Positions 27,256-36,193 of a DNA stretch of 64,000 nucleotides are shown here, piece by piece. A program made the translations under genes and the position numbers. Source of the DNA: Olivibacter sp. SDN3 (GTDB lineage: Bacteria > Bacteroidota > Bacteroidia > Sphingobacteriales > Sphingobacteriaceae); contig NZ_CP060497.1 in NCBI RefSeq assembly GCF_014334135.1, positions 4,154,001 to 4,218,000 of the forward strand, written 5' to 3'. Below the pieces are notes generated by a model. It was given only the letters and a program-made list of their open reading frames with translations, did not search any database and was not told the DNA's origin. Each line of letters starts with the position of its first letter. Within the stretch, counting starts at the first letter, position 1.

Positions 27256-28357
27256 GGAATCATTTATGATATCAGCTTTATCAAAAAGGGAAAAAGCAGG
27301 GGAGTTGAGGGAATTGTCAACTACCAAAGGTTTAGTAGACTTTTGTTCTAACGATTATTTTGGATGGGCATCTTCAGAAGCTTTCGGTGTATATGTAAAT
27401 GCGCTTTTGAAAGAGAGCAATTTATCAATGGGAGCAACAGGTTCTCGCCTTTTATCAGGTAATAGTCACTTTATTGAAGCGCTTGAGCATGAAATTGCAT
27501 CTTTCCACATGGCAGAAAGTGCTTTGTTCCTATGCTCTGGTTATATGGCAAATGTAGGTTTGATGACCGCTTTAGGTCAACGAAATTGCTATATCTTACG
27601 AGATGAGTATGTACATGCGTCAGTAGTAGATGGTTGCAGACTTAGTCTCGCCCGTTCTTACCATTTTAAACATAATGACTTGGATGACCTGGCATCTAAA
27701 CTTATAAAAGTAGATGCTCCTCGATATGTAGTGGTTGAAAGTTTGTACTCCATGGACGGAGATTTCGCTCCCATAAGAGATTTAATTGTTCTATGCAAGC
27801 AATACGATGCTTTTTTAATAGTAGATGAAGCGCATGCGTTAGGAGTTTTTGGTGGTGGTTTGGTGCAGACACTAGGGCTACAGCATGACGTTTTTGCCCG
27901 GGTGGTTACTTTTGGAAAGGCACTTGGAAGTCAGGGAGCCGCTATAGTAGGCTCTCATGTGTTGAAACAATACCTGATTAACTTCTGTCGCCCGTTCATT
28001 TATAGCACAGCTCCGGCCCTTTTTCAATTGATCACTGTAAAAGTTGGGTATCACTTTCTAAGAAATGAACAGCAAAAACAGGATGAACTACAGGATAAAT
28101 GTCGATTTTTTATGCTAGAAATGAGCAACAGACTTCCTAAACCTATGCAGCGGTTAAGTCCTATTCAAACCTATATTGTTCCAGAGAATGACGCAGTAAA
28201 AGCTGCTAGTTTAGCGTTGCAGTATGCTGGTTTTGATGTTCGCGCGATTAGGAGCCCAACAGTTAAAAAGGGGCAGGAACGCTTGCGTATCTGTTTGCAC
28301 ACTTTTAACAAAGCCACGGAAATCAGGGCACTTTGTAAAGTATTAAAAGATCTTTAA
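27236..28357 (+). CDS. bioF: 8-amino-7-oxononanoate synthase
   Basis: 373 residues. Condenses pimeloyl-ACP/CoA with alanine to give KAPA (8-amino-7-oxononanoate), using PLP. Signatures: DFCSNDYFGWAS near 35, TGSRLLSGNSHFIEALE, VDEAHALGVFGGGL, and the PLP lysine K228 in VVTFGKALGSQG. ATGs at 27236, 27245 and 27266 are possible; the last has TAAGGA before it, but the helix ending in KREKAGELREL fits one of the earlier two. The start overlaps or abuts the ferritin-like gene's stop. Confidence 0.93.
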   Translation: MRYMCPKESFMISALSKREKAGELRELSTTKGLVDFCSNDYFGWASSEAFGVYVNALLKESNLSMGATGSRLLSGNSHFIEALEHEIASFHMAESALFLCSGYMANVGLMTALGQRNCYILRDEYVHASVVDGCRLSLARSYHFKHNDLDDLASKLIKVDAPRYVVVESLYSMDGDFAPIRDLIVLCKQYDAFLIVDEAHALGVFGGGLVQTLGLQHDVFARVVTFGKALGSQGAAIVGSHVLKQYLINFCRPFIYSTAPALFQLITVKVGYHFLRNEQQKQDELQDKCRFFMLEMSNRLPKPMQRLSPIQTYIVPENDAVKAASLALQYAGFDVRAIRSPTVKKGQERLRICLHTFNKATEIRALCKVLKDL

Positions 28358-28413
28358 TAGGAGTAATCCGAAAATAGTTCATTGTTTCGGAAATAAATAA
28401 TAATCAGGTCACG

Positions 28414-29025
28414 ATGAAACCATTGTTTATAACAGGTATAGGTACTAATGTCGGAAAAAGTGTCGTTGCAGCTGTACTTACAGAACGGCTAATGGCCGAT
28501 TATTGGAAACCAATTCAATCGGGAGATTTGGATGATAGCGATAGCGATCTTATTCGCCGGTTATTAACTAATGCTCAATCAACTGTCCATCTTGAACGGT
28601 TCAGGTTAGCATTGTCCGCATCACCTCACAAGTCTGCGGCGCTAGAAGGAATACAAATTACGTTGGATGATTTTAGTTTGCCAGAAAGCGATCGCCCATT
28701 GGTTGTAGAAGGGGCGGGAGGAATTATGGTTCCGCTATCTGACACGTTGCTAATGGTCCACCTCATTGAAAAATTTAGTGCCGAAGTAATATTGGTTGTA
28801 CGAAACTATTTGGGCTGTATCAATCACAGTTTACTTTCTTATGCATACTTACGTATGAAAGAGATCGAGGTAAAGGCCATTGTTTTCAATGGAACAATGG
28901 ACCCTGATTCAGAAAAGATCATTTCCACTTACATAGGAAGAGAAACTGATATCTGGCGTTTACCGGAAATGGAAACGCTTACGAAAAACACCATTAAGCA
29001 AGCAACTTCCTGCTTAAAATTTTAA
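28414..29025 (+). CDS. bioD: Dethiobiotin synthetase
   Basis: 203 residues. Closes the ureido ring of DAPA with CO2 and ATP. P-loop [13 protein letters not shown] with K15, matching the E. coli position, the KPIQSGD substrate segment, and [12 protein letters not shown]. Located between bioF and bioB with a 56-bp gap upstream and 11 bp downstream. Slightly short for the family (about 220), but no motif is missing. Confidence 0.94.
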   Translation: MKPLFITGIGTNVGKSVVAAVLTERLMADYWKPIQSGDLDDSDSDLIRRLLTNAQSTVHLERFRLALSASPHKSAALEGIQITLDDFSLPESDRPLVVEGAGGIMVPLSDTLLMVHLIEKFSAEVILVVRNYLGCINHSLLSYAYLRMKEIEVKAIVFNGTMDPDSEKIISTYIGRETDIWRLPEMETLTKNTIKQATSCLKF

Positions 29026-29036
29026 TCTCAATAATC

Positions 29037-30017
29037 ATGAATACCGTTGAATTGAACAAAAAAGAAATCCGAAATGACTGGTCTTTAGCTGAGATCAAAG
29101 CTATTTACAACCAACCTCTTTTAGAGCTGGTATATCAAGCAGCAAGTGTACATAGGCAATGGCATTCAGCTTCCCTTATACAAGTATGTACATTACTTTC
29201 TATCAAAACAGGTGGTTGTACAGAGGATTGTGCCTATTGTGGCCAGGCTGCACGTTATCACACGAATATTAAGGTGAAAGCGCTTATGGATAAAGACGAG
29301 GTATTAGCGTGTGCTGCTCGGGCTAAAGAGGCCGGATCTACCCGTTTCTGTATGGCCGCAGCATGGAGGGAAGTGCGTGATAATAGGGATTTTGATCGTG
29401 TGTTGGATATGGTTAAAGGCGTTAATGCCTTGGGTATGGAGGTATGCTGCACTTTAGGAATGCTATCTGAGCAACAAGCAAAGCGCTTGCAGGAGGCCGG
29501 ATTGTATGCATATAATCATAATTTAGACTCCTCTGAAAATTATTATGAGGAAATCATTAGTACACGTACCTATCATGACCGTTTAAATACATTGAAGAGC
29601 GTTAGGGAAGCCGGTATATCAGTATGTTGCGGAGGTATTATAGGACTTGGTGAAACTCACGAGGATCGGATAGGTATGTTGTACATCTTATCTAATTTAC
29701 CTGAACATCCAGAATCAGTCCCTATTAATGCATTGGCAAGGGTGGTGGGGACACCTTTGGCTGATCTACCTAAAATTGATATATGGGAGATGGTACGTAT
29801 GATTGCAACTGCGCGTATTATTATGCCTAAAGCAATGGTTAGGCTAAGTGCCGGAAGATCGGAAATGGGTACGCTGGAACAATCGTGGTGTTTTATGGCT
29901 GGAGCAAACTCAATTTTTACAAGCGAAAGTGAAGAGCTACTGGTGACACCAAATCCCAAACTAGATGAAGATAGAGATATGTTTAAACTCTTAGGCTTAT
30001 CTCCGTTGATTAAATAG
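29037..30017 (+). CDS. bioB: Biotin synthase
   Basis: 326 residues. Radical SAM enzyme inserting sulfur into dethiobiotin. The Cys triad C61-x3-C65-x2-C68 in [14 protein letters not shown] binds the SAM-linked 4Fe-4S cluster. [30 protein letters not shown] and [10 protein letters not shown] (cluster-ligating Arg) are all present. 11 bp after bioD. Confidence 0.97.
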   Translation: MNTVELNKKEIRNDWSLAEIKAIYNQPLLELVYQAASVHRQWHSASLIQVCTLLSIKTGGCTEDCAYCGQAARYHTNIKVKALMDKDEVLACAARAKEAGSTRFCMAAAWREVRDNRDFDRVLDMVKGVNALGMEVCCTLGMLSEQQAKRLQEAGLYAYNHNLDSSENYYEEIISTRTYHDRLNTLKSVREAGISVCCGGIIGLGETHEDRIGMLYILSNLPEHPESVPINALARVVGTPLADLPKIDIWEMVRMIATARIIMPKAMVRLSAGRSEMGTLEQSWCFMAGANSIFTSESEELLVTPNPKLDEDRDMFKLLGLSPLIK

Positions 30018-30099
30018 CTGTTGATCGGCTATTAAAAAATTGACGTTTGTCTATTAAGAGGCAGGTATATGAAGGCTTCTTTCTATATATAATAACTAA

Positions 30100-31398
30100 A
30101 TGATTACTCAAAATAACGATATACTGATAAAAAATTTAAGCCGCAGAGACTCGGCCCATATTTGGCACCCCTATACGCAGATGCACCAAGCGGACCCAGC
30201 AATTCCCATTGTAAGGGGAGAGGGAGCTTACCTATACGCCGCAGATGGCAAACGATATATCGACGCAATATCCTCCTGGTGGGTAAATATACATGGACAC
30301 GCTCATCCATATATTGCCGAAAAATTATACGCACAATTTAGACAGTTGGAACATGTAATCTTTGCAGGTTTTACACATCCACCTGCGATAGCCCTTGCCG
30401 AGCGTTTGTTGCATTTGCTTCCTTCTTTACAAACCAAGGCTTTTTTTTCGGATAATGGTTCAACTGCGGTTGAAGTGGCTCTTAAAATGTGCGTACAGTA
30501 TTGGTTCAATAGAGGAATACCTAAACGAAAGGTGTTGGCTTTAAAAGATGCCTATCACGGCGATACATTCGGCGCCATGTCGGTAAGCGGTAGGAGTAAA
30601 TGGACTGTACCTTTTGAAAATTTTATGTTTGATGTATGTTTCATCGACAGGCCAAATAGCCAAAATATTCATGCTATTATGGAGTTTATTTCACAAGAGC
30701 AACACACTCTTGCCTGTTTTATATACGAGCCCTTAGTACAGGGGGCTGCTGGGATGCTTATGTACGAAACTTCGCCTTTGAATATGTTGATGCACCATTG
30801 TAGGGCACTGGATGTGCTGCTAGTGCAAGACGAGGTATTTACCGGTTTTGGGAGAACAGGAAAGCTCTTTGCAGCTAACCATTTAAAAGAACAGGCAGAT
30901 ATTATGTGTTTCTCTAAAGGATTAACAGGGGGAGCGCTACCTTTAGGCTTAACTACTTGTACCGATAATATCTATCAGGCATTTCTTTCAAATGATAATC
31001 ATAAAACCTTATTTCATGGACACTCGTTTACTGCCAATCCACTAGCGTGTACAGCTGCTTTAGCTAGTTTGGATCTATTATTATCTGAACATACTCAACG
31101 TAGAATACAATATATAAGTCGAAAACATAGTTCATTTGCTGCGAATATCAGTAACCATCCTAAGGTTAAAGCGGTGCGTTACAATGGAACAATTTTTGCA
31201 TTGGAATGGGAGACAGGAGAGGAAACTTCTTATTTTAATACTTATAGAAATCAACTGTATCATTATTTCCTGAATCAAGGTCTTTTATTACGTCCTTTAG
31301 GAAATGTGATTTATATATTACCACCATATTGTATTAGTGACGAAGATTTAGCGTTTATATATCAAACTATTAAGCACGCCTTAGATGATTTAGAATAG
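30100..31398 (+). CDS. bioA: Adenosylmethionine-8-amino-7-oxononanoate aminotransferase
   Basis: 432 residues. Converts KAPA to DAPA with SAM as amino donor. WWVNIHGHAHPYI region, YHGDTFGAMSVSG, QDEVFTGFGRTGKLFA, and the PLP lysine K273 in CFSKGLTGGALPLG place it in the BioA clade. End of the biotin operon, 82 bp after bioB. No bioC, bioH, bioW, bioI or birA is found in the window. Confidence 0.95.
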   Translation: MITQNNDILIKNLSRRDSAHIWHPYTQMHQADPAIPIVRGEGAYLYAADGKRYIDAISSWWVNIHGHAHPYIAEKLYAQFRQLEHVIFAGFTHPPAIALAERLLHLLPSLQTKAFFSDNGSTAVEVALKMCVQYWFNRGIPKRKVLALKDAYHGDTFGAMSVSGRSKWTVPFENFMFDVCFIDRPNSQNIHAIMEFISQEQHTLACFIYEPLVQGAAGMLMYETSPLNMLMHHCRALDVLLVQDEVFTGFGRTGKLFAANHLKEQADIMCFSKGLTGGALPLGLTTCTDNIYQAFLSNDNHKTLFHGHSFTANPLACTAALASLDLLLSEHTQRRIQYISRKHSSFAANISNHPKVKAVRYNGTIFALEWETGEETSYFNTYRNQLYHYFLNQGLLLRPLGNVIYILPPYCISDEDLAFIYQTIKHALDDLE

Positions 31399-31506
31399 CG
31401 GTATTTTGTAAGATAATCTGTAAATTGTATAAAATTCGAAATTAATTTTTTTCGACTTTTGTAAGTTTACGAAAACCTACAATAGGAGGTACAATAATCA
31501 TTAAAA

Positions 31507-32070
31507 ATGAAACTATTCGTTAAAAACATGGTGTGTAATCGCTGCGTTATGGTGGTAAACCAAGTCTTAAAGCAATTGGAAATAAACCCGTTGTCCATTA
31601 AACTAGGTGAGGTGGATATTGATAAAGACTTATCTGACGACGAGTTGAATGTTTTACGAGATAAGTTAGAAGAGGTTGGCTTTGAATTATTGGATGATCG
31701 TAAGCAGCAGTTAGTAGAAAAAGTAAAAAATTTGCTTATAGGCCAGATACATGGTTCAGAGGATATTGTAATGAAAATCAATTTTTCGGCATTCCTTCAA
31801 GAAGCTTTACGTATCGATTATAGTTACTTAAGTGCTTTGTTTTCTCAAACCGAGGGTATTACAATTGAGCAATTTGTTATTCTTCAACGGATAGAGCGTG
31901 CTAAAGAACTTTTGATATACAATGAATTTACGTTAAGCGAAATAGCTTATAAACTGGGTTATAGCAGCGTGCAGCATCTGTCTACCCAATTTAAAAAGGT
32001 CACTGGCTTAACACCTTCACATTTTAAGTCTATCAAAGCCTATAGAAGAAGTCCGCTTGATGGTTTGTAA
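31507..32070 (+). CDS. HMA-like domain fused to AraC-type helix-turn-helix
   Basis: 187 residues. N-terminus resembles a heavy-metal-associated fold with CxxC (MKLFVKNMVCNRCVMVV; C10, C13). The C-terminal ~90 residues form an AraC double HTH (TLSEIAYKLGYSSVQHLSTQFKKVTGLTPSHFK). It is much shorter than usual AraC proteins, so the metal- or redox-binding part probably is the sensor. AGGAGGT at 31485-31491 is a strong ribosome site but sits 15 bp from the ATG. Lies downstream of bioA as a separate unit. The ligand is not known. Confidence 0.75.
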   Translation: MKLFVKNMVCNRCVMVVNQVLKQLEINPLSIKLGEVDIDKDLSDDELNVLRDKLEEVGFELLDDRKQQLVEKVKNLLIGQIHGSEDIVMKINFSAFLQEALRIDYSYLSALFSQTEGITIEQFVILQRIERAKELLIYNEFTLSEIAYKLGYSSVQHLSTQFKKVTGLTPSHFKSIKAYRRSPLDGL

Positions 32071-32164
32071 ATACGGAATATTAGGCACGACATGTGCTCA
32101 ATTTACAGTGAGCGTCGAATTTTTTGAAGCTGGAGCGCTACATATTCTTTCCTGCAGACCTAAG

Positions 32165-32428
32165 TTACAATGCTGAGGACAGGTCTTCATCTGGTAAAAC
32201 AACTATGCCTTCAAGGGTTAGGTTTTCCTCGTGTAATAATAACTCATCAATCGCTAAAATATCATCCTCATGAAAAGGAGCATTTGGATCTTTATCCTGT
32301 AATTCATTTACTGGGTAATTGCTTATGGCAAAAACCTGTAAATCGTTTCTCTTAGCCTTAGGAATCAACGCAGTATATCCATTCAGCTTCAGTCTTCTAA
32401 GTAAATCTATACTAAGTGATTGTTCCAT
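32165..32428 (-). CDS. Hypothetical small protein
   Basis: 87 residues, acidic, no signal or membrane segment. Contains LRRLKLNGYTALIPKAKRNDLQVFAISNYPVNEL and a Glu/Leu-rich middle (DELLLHEENLTLEG). No family recognised. Codon use and length are compatible with a real gene, and nothing overlaps it in another frame, but support is only modest. Confidence 0.5.
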   Translation of the reverse strand: MEQSLSIDLLRRLKLNGYTALIPKAKRNDLQVFAISNYPVNELQDKDPNAPFHEDDILAIDELLLHEENLTLEGIVVLPDEDLSSAL

Positions 32429-32542
32429 AATATAGTGTTTGTTATTAATAGAATAACCAATTAGAGGGTCAAATGTTTTTTACGTATATTTATATTATCC
32501 ATAGAATAGGTTATATTCATTTGTATACTGATGAATTTCTGA

Positions 32543-33283
32543 ATGACAACATATGAAAAAAAGGTAATGGAGGAGATGGTCTTATGGCAGGAAAAGATGC
32601 GTAAAAAGCCATCGCGTAGTGAGCAGTTCACAAAGAAACTACAGGTAAAAATAAACAATCTTCTTCCCGATAAGGTACATCAGGTTATCACATTAAGTAT
32701 TGAAAAAATGATGAAGGCTGTTCTTTTCGGTTCTAAATATATTAGTGGACATCCCAAAAAGGAAGGCTCTTTACAGTTACGTGAGGCTTACGTTAAAAGG
32801 TCGATAAGGCATTATAAAAAAGCTGCAACCATTGAAGGAGCAATTACTGGAGCAGGGGGGATCTTAATGGGCTTTGCGGACTTTCCTGCGTTCTTGACTA
32901 TCAAGATTAAGATGCTCTTTAACATAGCAGTATTGTATGGCTTTCAAGTTAAAGATTATAAAGAAAGACTGTTTATTTTATATCTGTTTCAGATTACGTT
33001 TAGTAGTCAACAAAGAAGAAATGAGCTTTTAGACCGTATTGTACATTGGTCGGCATATGCAGATACATTGCCAAACAATGTAGACAATTTTGATTGGCTG
33101 ATTTTTCAGCAGGAATATAGAGACTATATAGATTTAGCAAAAATGGCGCAACTTTTACCGGTAATAGGTTCTGTTGTTGGTGCGGTAGCGAACAATAAAT
33201 TGGTAGAACAGTTGGGGTCAACAGCCATTAATTGCTACAGACAACGCTACTTTCATGCTATAAAGGAAATAGGAACATCGTGA
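32543..33283 (+). CDS. EcsC family protein
   Basis: 246 residues. The EcsC-like pattern includes HYKKAATIEGAITGAGGILMGFADFPAF and a C-terminal LLPVIGSVVGAVANNKLVEQLGSTAINCYRQRYF, with glycine-rich amphipathic helices likely to associate with membrane. Family function is poorly defined (linked to secretion in Bacillus). It ends 2 bp before the stop of the convergent small membrane gene. Confidence 0.75.
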   Translation: MTTYEKKVMEEMVLWQEKMRKKPSRSEQFTKKLQVKINNLLPDKVHQVITLSIEKMMKAVLFGSKYISGHPKKEGSLQLREAYVKRSIRHYKKAATIEGAITGAGGILMGFADFPAFLTIKIKMLFNIAVLYGFQVKDYKERLFILYLFQITFSSQQRRNELLDRIVHWSAYADTLPNNVDNFDWLIFQQEYRDYIDLAKMAQLLPVIGSVVGAVANNKLVEQLGSTAINCYRQRYFHAIKEIGTS

Positions 33284-33285
33284 AT

Positions 33286-33492
33286 TTATTTCCTCCTATT
33301 TATGATATAAGTAAAAAAACCTATGATTATGATACCTAAAGCAGATTCGTTAGAGTGGAAAAACATAAGGTATAATAAAAAGGTCATTAAAAAAAGAAAA
33401 CACAAAAAAAGAATACCCCTTTTTACCCCCATGCCACAAGCCACTATAACGCCGAGTATATAAATAGGTACGGCAATCCAATATACTATCAT
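33286..33492 (-). CDS. Small membrane protein of unknown function
   Basis: 68 residues with two strong hydrophobic helices (about 4-22 and 27-48) and a third weaker one, ending in basic residues NRRK. No family recognised. Convergent with the EcsC gene. Confidence 0.5.
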   Translation of the reverse strand: MIVYWIAVPIYILGVIVACGMGVKRGILFLCFLFLMTFLLYLMFFHSNESALGIIIIGFFTYIINRRK

Positions 33493-33567
33493 AAAGCAAT
33501 TATAACTACCTATTATTAACTTATTGTTATCTTATTATTACTAAATATACCACCAGCTCCGATAATG

Positions 33568-33843
33568 TTAAAGAATCTCGCACATAAAATTTCTTTCCTT
33601 TAAAATCGTCACAACGTCTGAGATGATATCTTGGTGATATGCAATCCTAAAAACACGATCATGATCCTCTAAATCAAAATTAAACATTCCGTCGGGATAC
33701 TTCTTATAAAGAAACCGCAGAATAGATTGCGCATCGACAAGGCTGCAAACATTTGTCTTAAAAACGGAAATCATCACATCCGGATGTAATGTTGATGGTG
33801 CATTAATTACTGACAGGTGCTCTTCTTGATTAAAAACTTTCAT
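33568..33843 (-). CDS. Small HMA-like fold protein of unknown function
   Basis: 91 residues. Beta-alpha-beta pattern with strands MISVFKTNV and FRIAYH and helices CSLVDAQSILRFLYKKYP and DIISDVVTILKERNF, reminiscent of HMA-type domains but without CxxC. Divergent from the AraC-type gene at 34138 across 294 bp. A functional pair is possible, but this rests on fold resemblance only. Confidence 0.55.
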   Translation of the reverse strand: MKVFNQEEHLSVINAPSTLHPDVMISVFKTNVCSLVDAQSILRFLYKKYPDGMFNFDLEDHDRVFRIAYHQDIISDVVTILKERNFMCEIL

Positions 33844-33965
33844 CTCAACTGCTTTTATTGATTTTCGACCTTAATGTATTAGATAAACTTTCAGGACATT
33901 TTGTTACAGTACTCTATACGTTTATTGGTGATACAGGATTTCGCAAGCTGATATCATTAACGTTT

Positions 33966-34039
33966 CCAAAAGTCGGATAAAATGTTAGATTCATCCCTTC
34001 CAAAACGGATTTTTATCCCTACAAAGAGGATTTTATCGA
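33966..34039 (+). repeat. Three similar elements upstream of the AraC-type gene
   Basis: CCAAAAGTCGGATAAAAT (about 33966), CCAAAACGGATTTTTATC (34000) and ACAAAGAGGATTTTATC (34021) share AAAnnGGAT plus a T/A tail. The last two are 21 bp apart, two helical turns, and the first is 34 bp upstream of the second. They look like direct-repeat regulator sites for the adjacent AraC-type protein. The rest of the 294-bp gap (33844-34137) shows no open frame. Confidence 0.4.
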
Positions 34040-34137
34040 AAACAGAAAGTATTTGGGAAATTAATCTTAAATTTGAGATTCAGTGTCTTAACTATTCGCG
34101 CTTGTTATAGCATGTTACTAACAATAACTTTCTTAAA

Positions 34138-35058
34138 ATGAATGAAATAGATGTACTTCAGCAGATTTGTTTAAATCTGAATGAAGGCGATAAACTGAAA
34201 GAAAAACTTCCGGCGGAAACACTCTATGAAGAAGATGGTACCGAAGTTTTTACTATGAAAACTCATAGACATCAAGAGATAATCTTGAGGGATTATCAGG
34301 AAGAACCTTATTTAAACATGTTCTTCTCTTTTCAAGGATTATCTAGCTCTAAACATTTATACTCGGGGATAGAATATTCACTGACAGACAACCAACACAT
34401 GGTAGGATATACACCTTTTTTTGAAGGTGATTATTCACTTAAAGGGAATATGCTGGAGATTTTTGGTGTTTGTATGAAGGAATCTTACTTTCAAAAACTA
34501 ATCGTTACCGATTTAGCGTGCTTGCAACAATTTTGGGATAACGTACAGAAAGGTGTAGAAACCGGAATGACTTCCCATCCGATGCCAATTATCTGGCAAC
34601 AACGTTCAGTAATCAATGAAATGCTCAACTGTATTTATCAAGGACAGATGCGTAAACTGTATTTTGAATCAAAAATTACTGAACTGTTCTTTTTACAAGC
34701 AGAACAAGCCAATAATTTACCAAAAGAAGGTTTTTTGCTACTAAAATCGAGTGATCGGGAAAAGCTAAATGCAGCTAGACAATTTATACAGCACCATATT
34801 TTTGAACCCTTAACGATTAGAAAGATATCCCGGGAGATAGGTCTGAACGAGTTCAAATTGAAAAAGGGCTTTAGACAACTTTTTGGTACTACGGTATTCG
34901 ATTGTCTAACACAATTTAGGATGGATTACGCGCGACAGGTGCTCTTAGATACTTCAAAAACCATAAGTGAAGTAGCTTACACGCTGGGTTATAGTGATCC
35001 GTATAATTTCAGTAAGGCTTTTAAAAAGCATTTTGGTTTTCTGCCAAGTAAACTTTAA
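34138..35058 (+). CDS. AraC-family transcriptional regulator
   Basis: 306 residues. An N-terminal ~190-residue domain with no recognised sensor motif; C-terminal AraC domain with first HTH IRKISREIGLNEFKLKKGFRQLFG and second HTH TISEVAYTLGYSDPYNFSKAFKKHFGFLPSK. Layout as in the PchR/siderophore-type branch, though an iron role is not supported by neighbours. Divergent to a 91-residue protein, with repeat elements in between. Confidence 0.85.
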   Translation: MNEIDVLQQICLNLNEGDKLKEKLPAETLYEEDGTEVFTMKTHRHQEIILRDYQEEPYLNMFFSFQGLSSSKHLYSGIEYSLTDNQHMVGYTPFFEGDYSLKGNMLEIFGVCMKESYFQKLIVTDLACLQQFWDNVQKGVETGMTSHPMPIIWQQRSVINEMLNCIYQGQMRKLYFESKITELFFLQAEQANNLPKEGFLLLKSSDREKLNAARQFIQHHIFEPLTIRKISREIGLNEFKLKKGFRQLFGTTVFDCLTQFRMDYARQVLLDTSKTISEVAYTLGYSDPYNFSKAFKKHFGFLPSKL

Positions 35059-35241
35059 TTTTTTTGTTTGTATTACCTATATGAACTAAACATCCTTTTA
35101 ATAAAAATACCCAAGGATCAAAAGATTATTTAATTATACGCTTAATAAAGGTGCGTCTGCGGCAAAACTTGCCTGGTAAAGAAACATGGCGTTGTTTGAC
35201 AAGGAGCTACATCGAAATAGCTAGGCTAAAAATAAAGGCAT

Positions 35242-36087
35242 CTATTCATTCCCTCCATGGACTATTTTTATTTTGTGATCCTCTACGACTACCTTTCTTT
35301 CTTTATATAATGCGCCAATAGTTTTTTTAAAAACTTTTTTACTTATTTTAAAGTGTTTATATATGTCTTCCGGCGTGCTTTTGTCGCCCAATGGGATTTG
35401 CCCGCCATTTTTTCTGATGGCTTCCAAGATGACACTTTTTGTCTCCAGAACATGCTTATATCCTTGAGGTTGTAGGCTAAGGTCTATTTTGTTTTCGGGT
35501 AGGATCTTTTTTACCCAGGCGGTGCGTTTATTACCAGGCTGTAAATCCTCGAAAATCTCGTTGTAGTATAATAGTCCTATGTATTTATTATTAATGATAG
35601 CATTGAAACCCAAGTCAGTCTCCTCACTAATTAAGATGTTTACTTCGTCTCCCTCTTGTATATCAATGGTATCTTTTTCGACAAATTTAAATACTTTGGC
35701 CGAACCAATCATGCGATCTGTCACATGGTCTACGTAAACATGGACAATATACCTACGACCTTTAACCATTGGCCACCGTTGTTCCTTTTTTGGTACAAAA
35801 AGATCTTTCTCTATTCCTAGGTCTAAGAATGCGCCGTTGGGAGTTTCTGCAATAACTTTAAGGAAAGCAAACTCGCCTACAATACCATAAGGCTTTTTCA
35901 GCGTAGCAGTACTTTCCCCCCCTTTATTTTTGTAAACAAAGACTTCAAGCTCCTGCTCTTTTTCAAGTTCGGTGGCATTTGTGTTTGCAAAAGGAAGGTC
36001 GATATCTGTATAACCATCTGAGAGAATATACCCAGATCCCGTTGTGTTAACCACTTTAAGCTTGTTGAAATTTCCGATTACTATCAT
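35242..36087 (-). CDS. S1-domain RNA-binding protein, CvfB/YitL family
   Basis: 281 residues from the ATG ending at 36087 (an ATG at 36114 adds nine unconserved-looking residues before MIVIGNFNKL). Several S1-like OB folds are evident: GNFNKLKVVNTTGSGYILSD, FLKVIAETPNGAFLDLGIEKDLFVPK and GFNAIINNKYIGLLYYNE, with a winged-helix C-terminus (IRKNGGQIPLGDKSTPEDI). CvfB binds RNA and affects virulence-gene expression in Firmicutes; in Bacteroidota the role is unclear. Confidence 0.85.
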   Translation of the reverse strand: MIVIGNFNKLKVVNTTGSGYILSDGYTDIDLPFANTNATELEKEQELEVFVYKNKGGESTATLKKPYGIVGEFAFLKVIAETPNGAFLDLGIEKDLFVPKKEQRWPMVKGRRYIVHVYVDHVTDRMIGSAKVFKFVEKDTIDIQEGDEVNILISEETDLGFNAIINNKYIGLLYYNEIFEDLQPGNKRTAWVKKILPENKIDLSLQPQGYKHVLETKSVILEAIRKNGGQIPLGDKSTPEDIYKHFKISKKVFKKTIGALYKERKVVVEDHKIKIVHGGNE

Positions 36088-36193
36088 ATGTATAAAATTT
36101 TTGGCAGGAAACAATTTCTATCCGTCCCGCAAAGTTAGCAATCTTTAACAGACCTAAAGGATTATAAGTAGCTATATTATCAGCTTGAAACGT

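Noticed and set aside
31485-31491. AGGAGGT as ribosome site of a different start
   Set aside because: No ATG/GTG/TTG at 5-10 bases in a useful frame; recorded only as odd spacing for the HMA-AraC gene.
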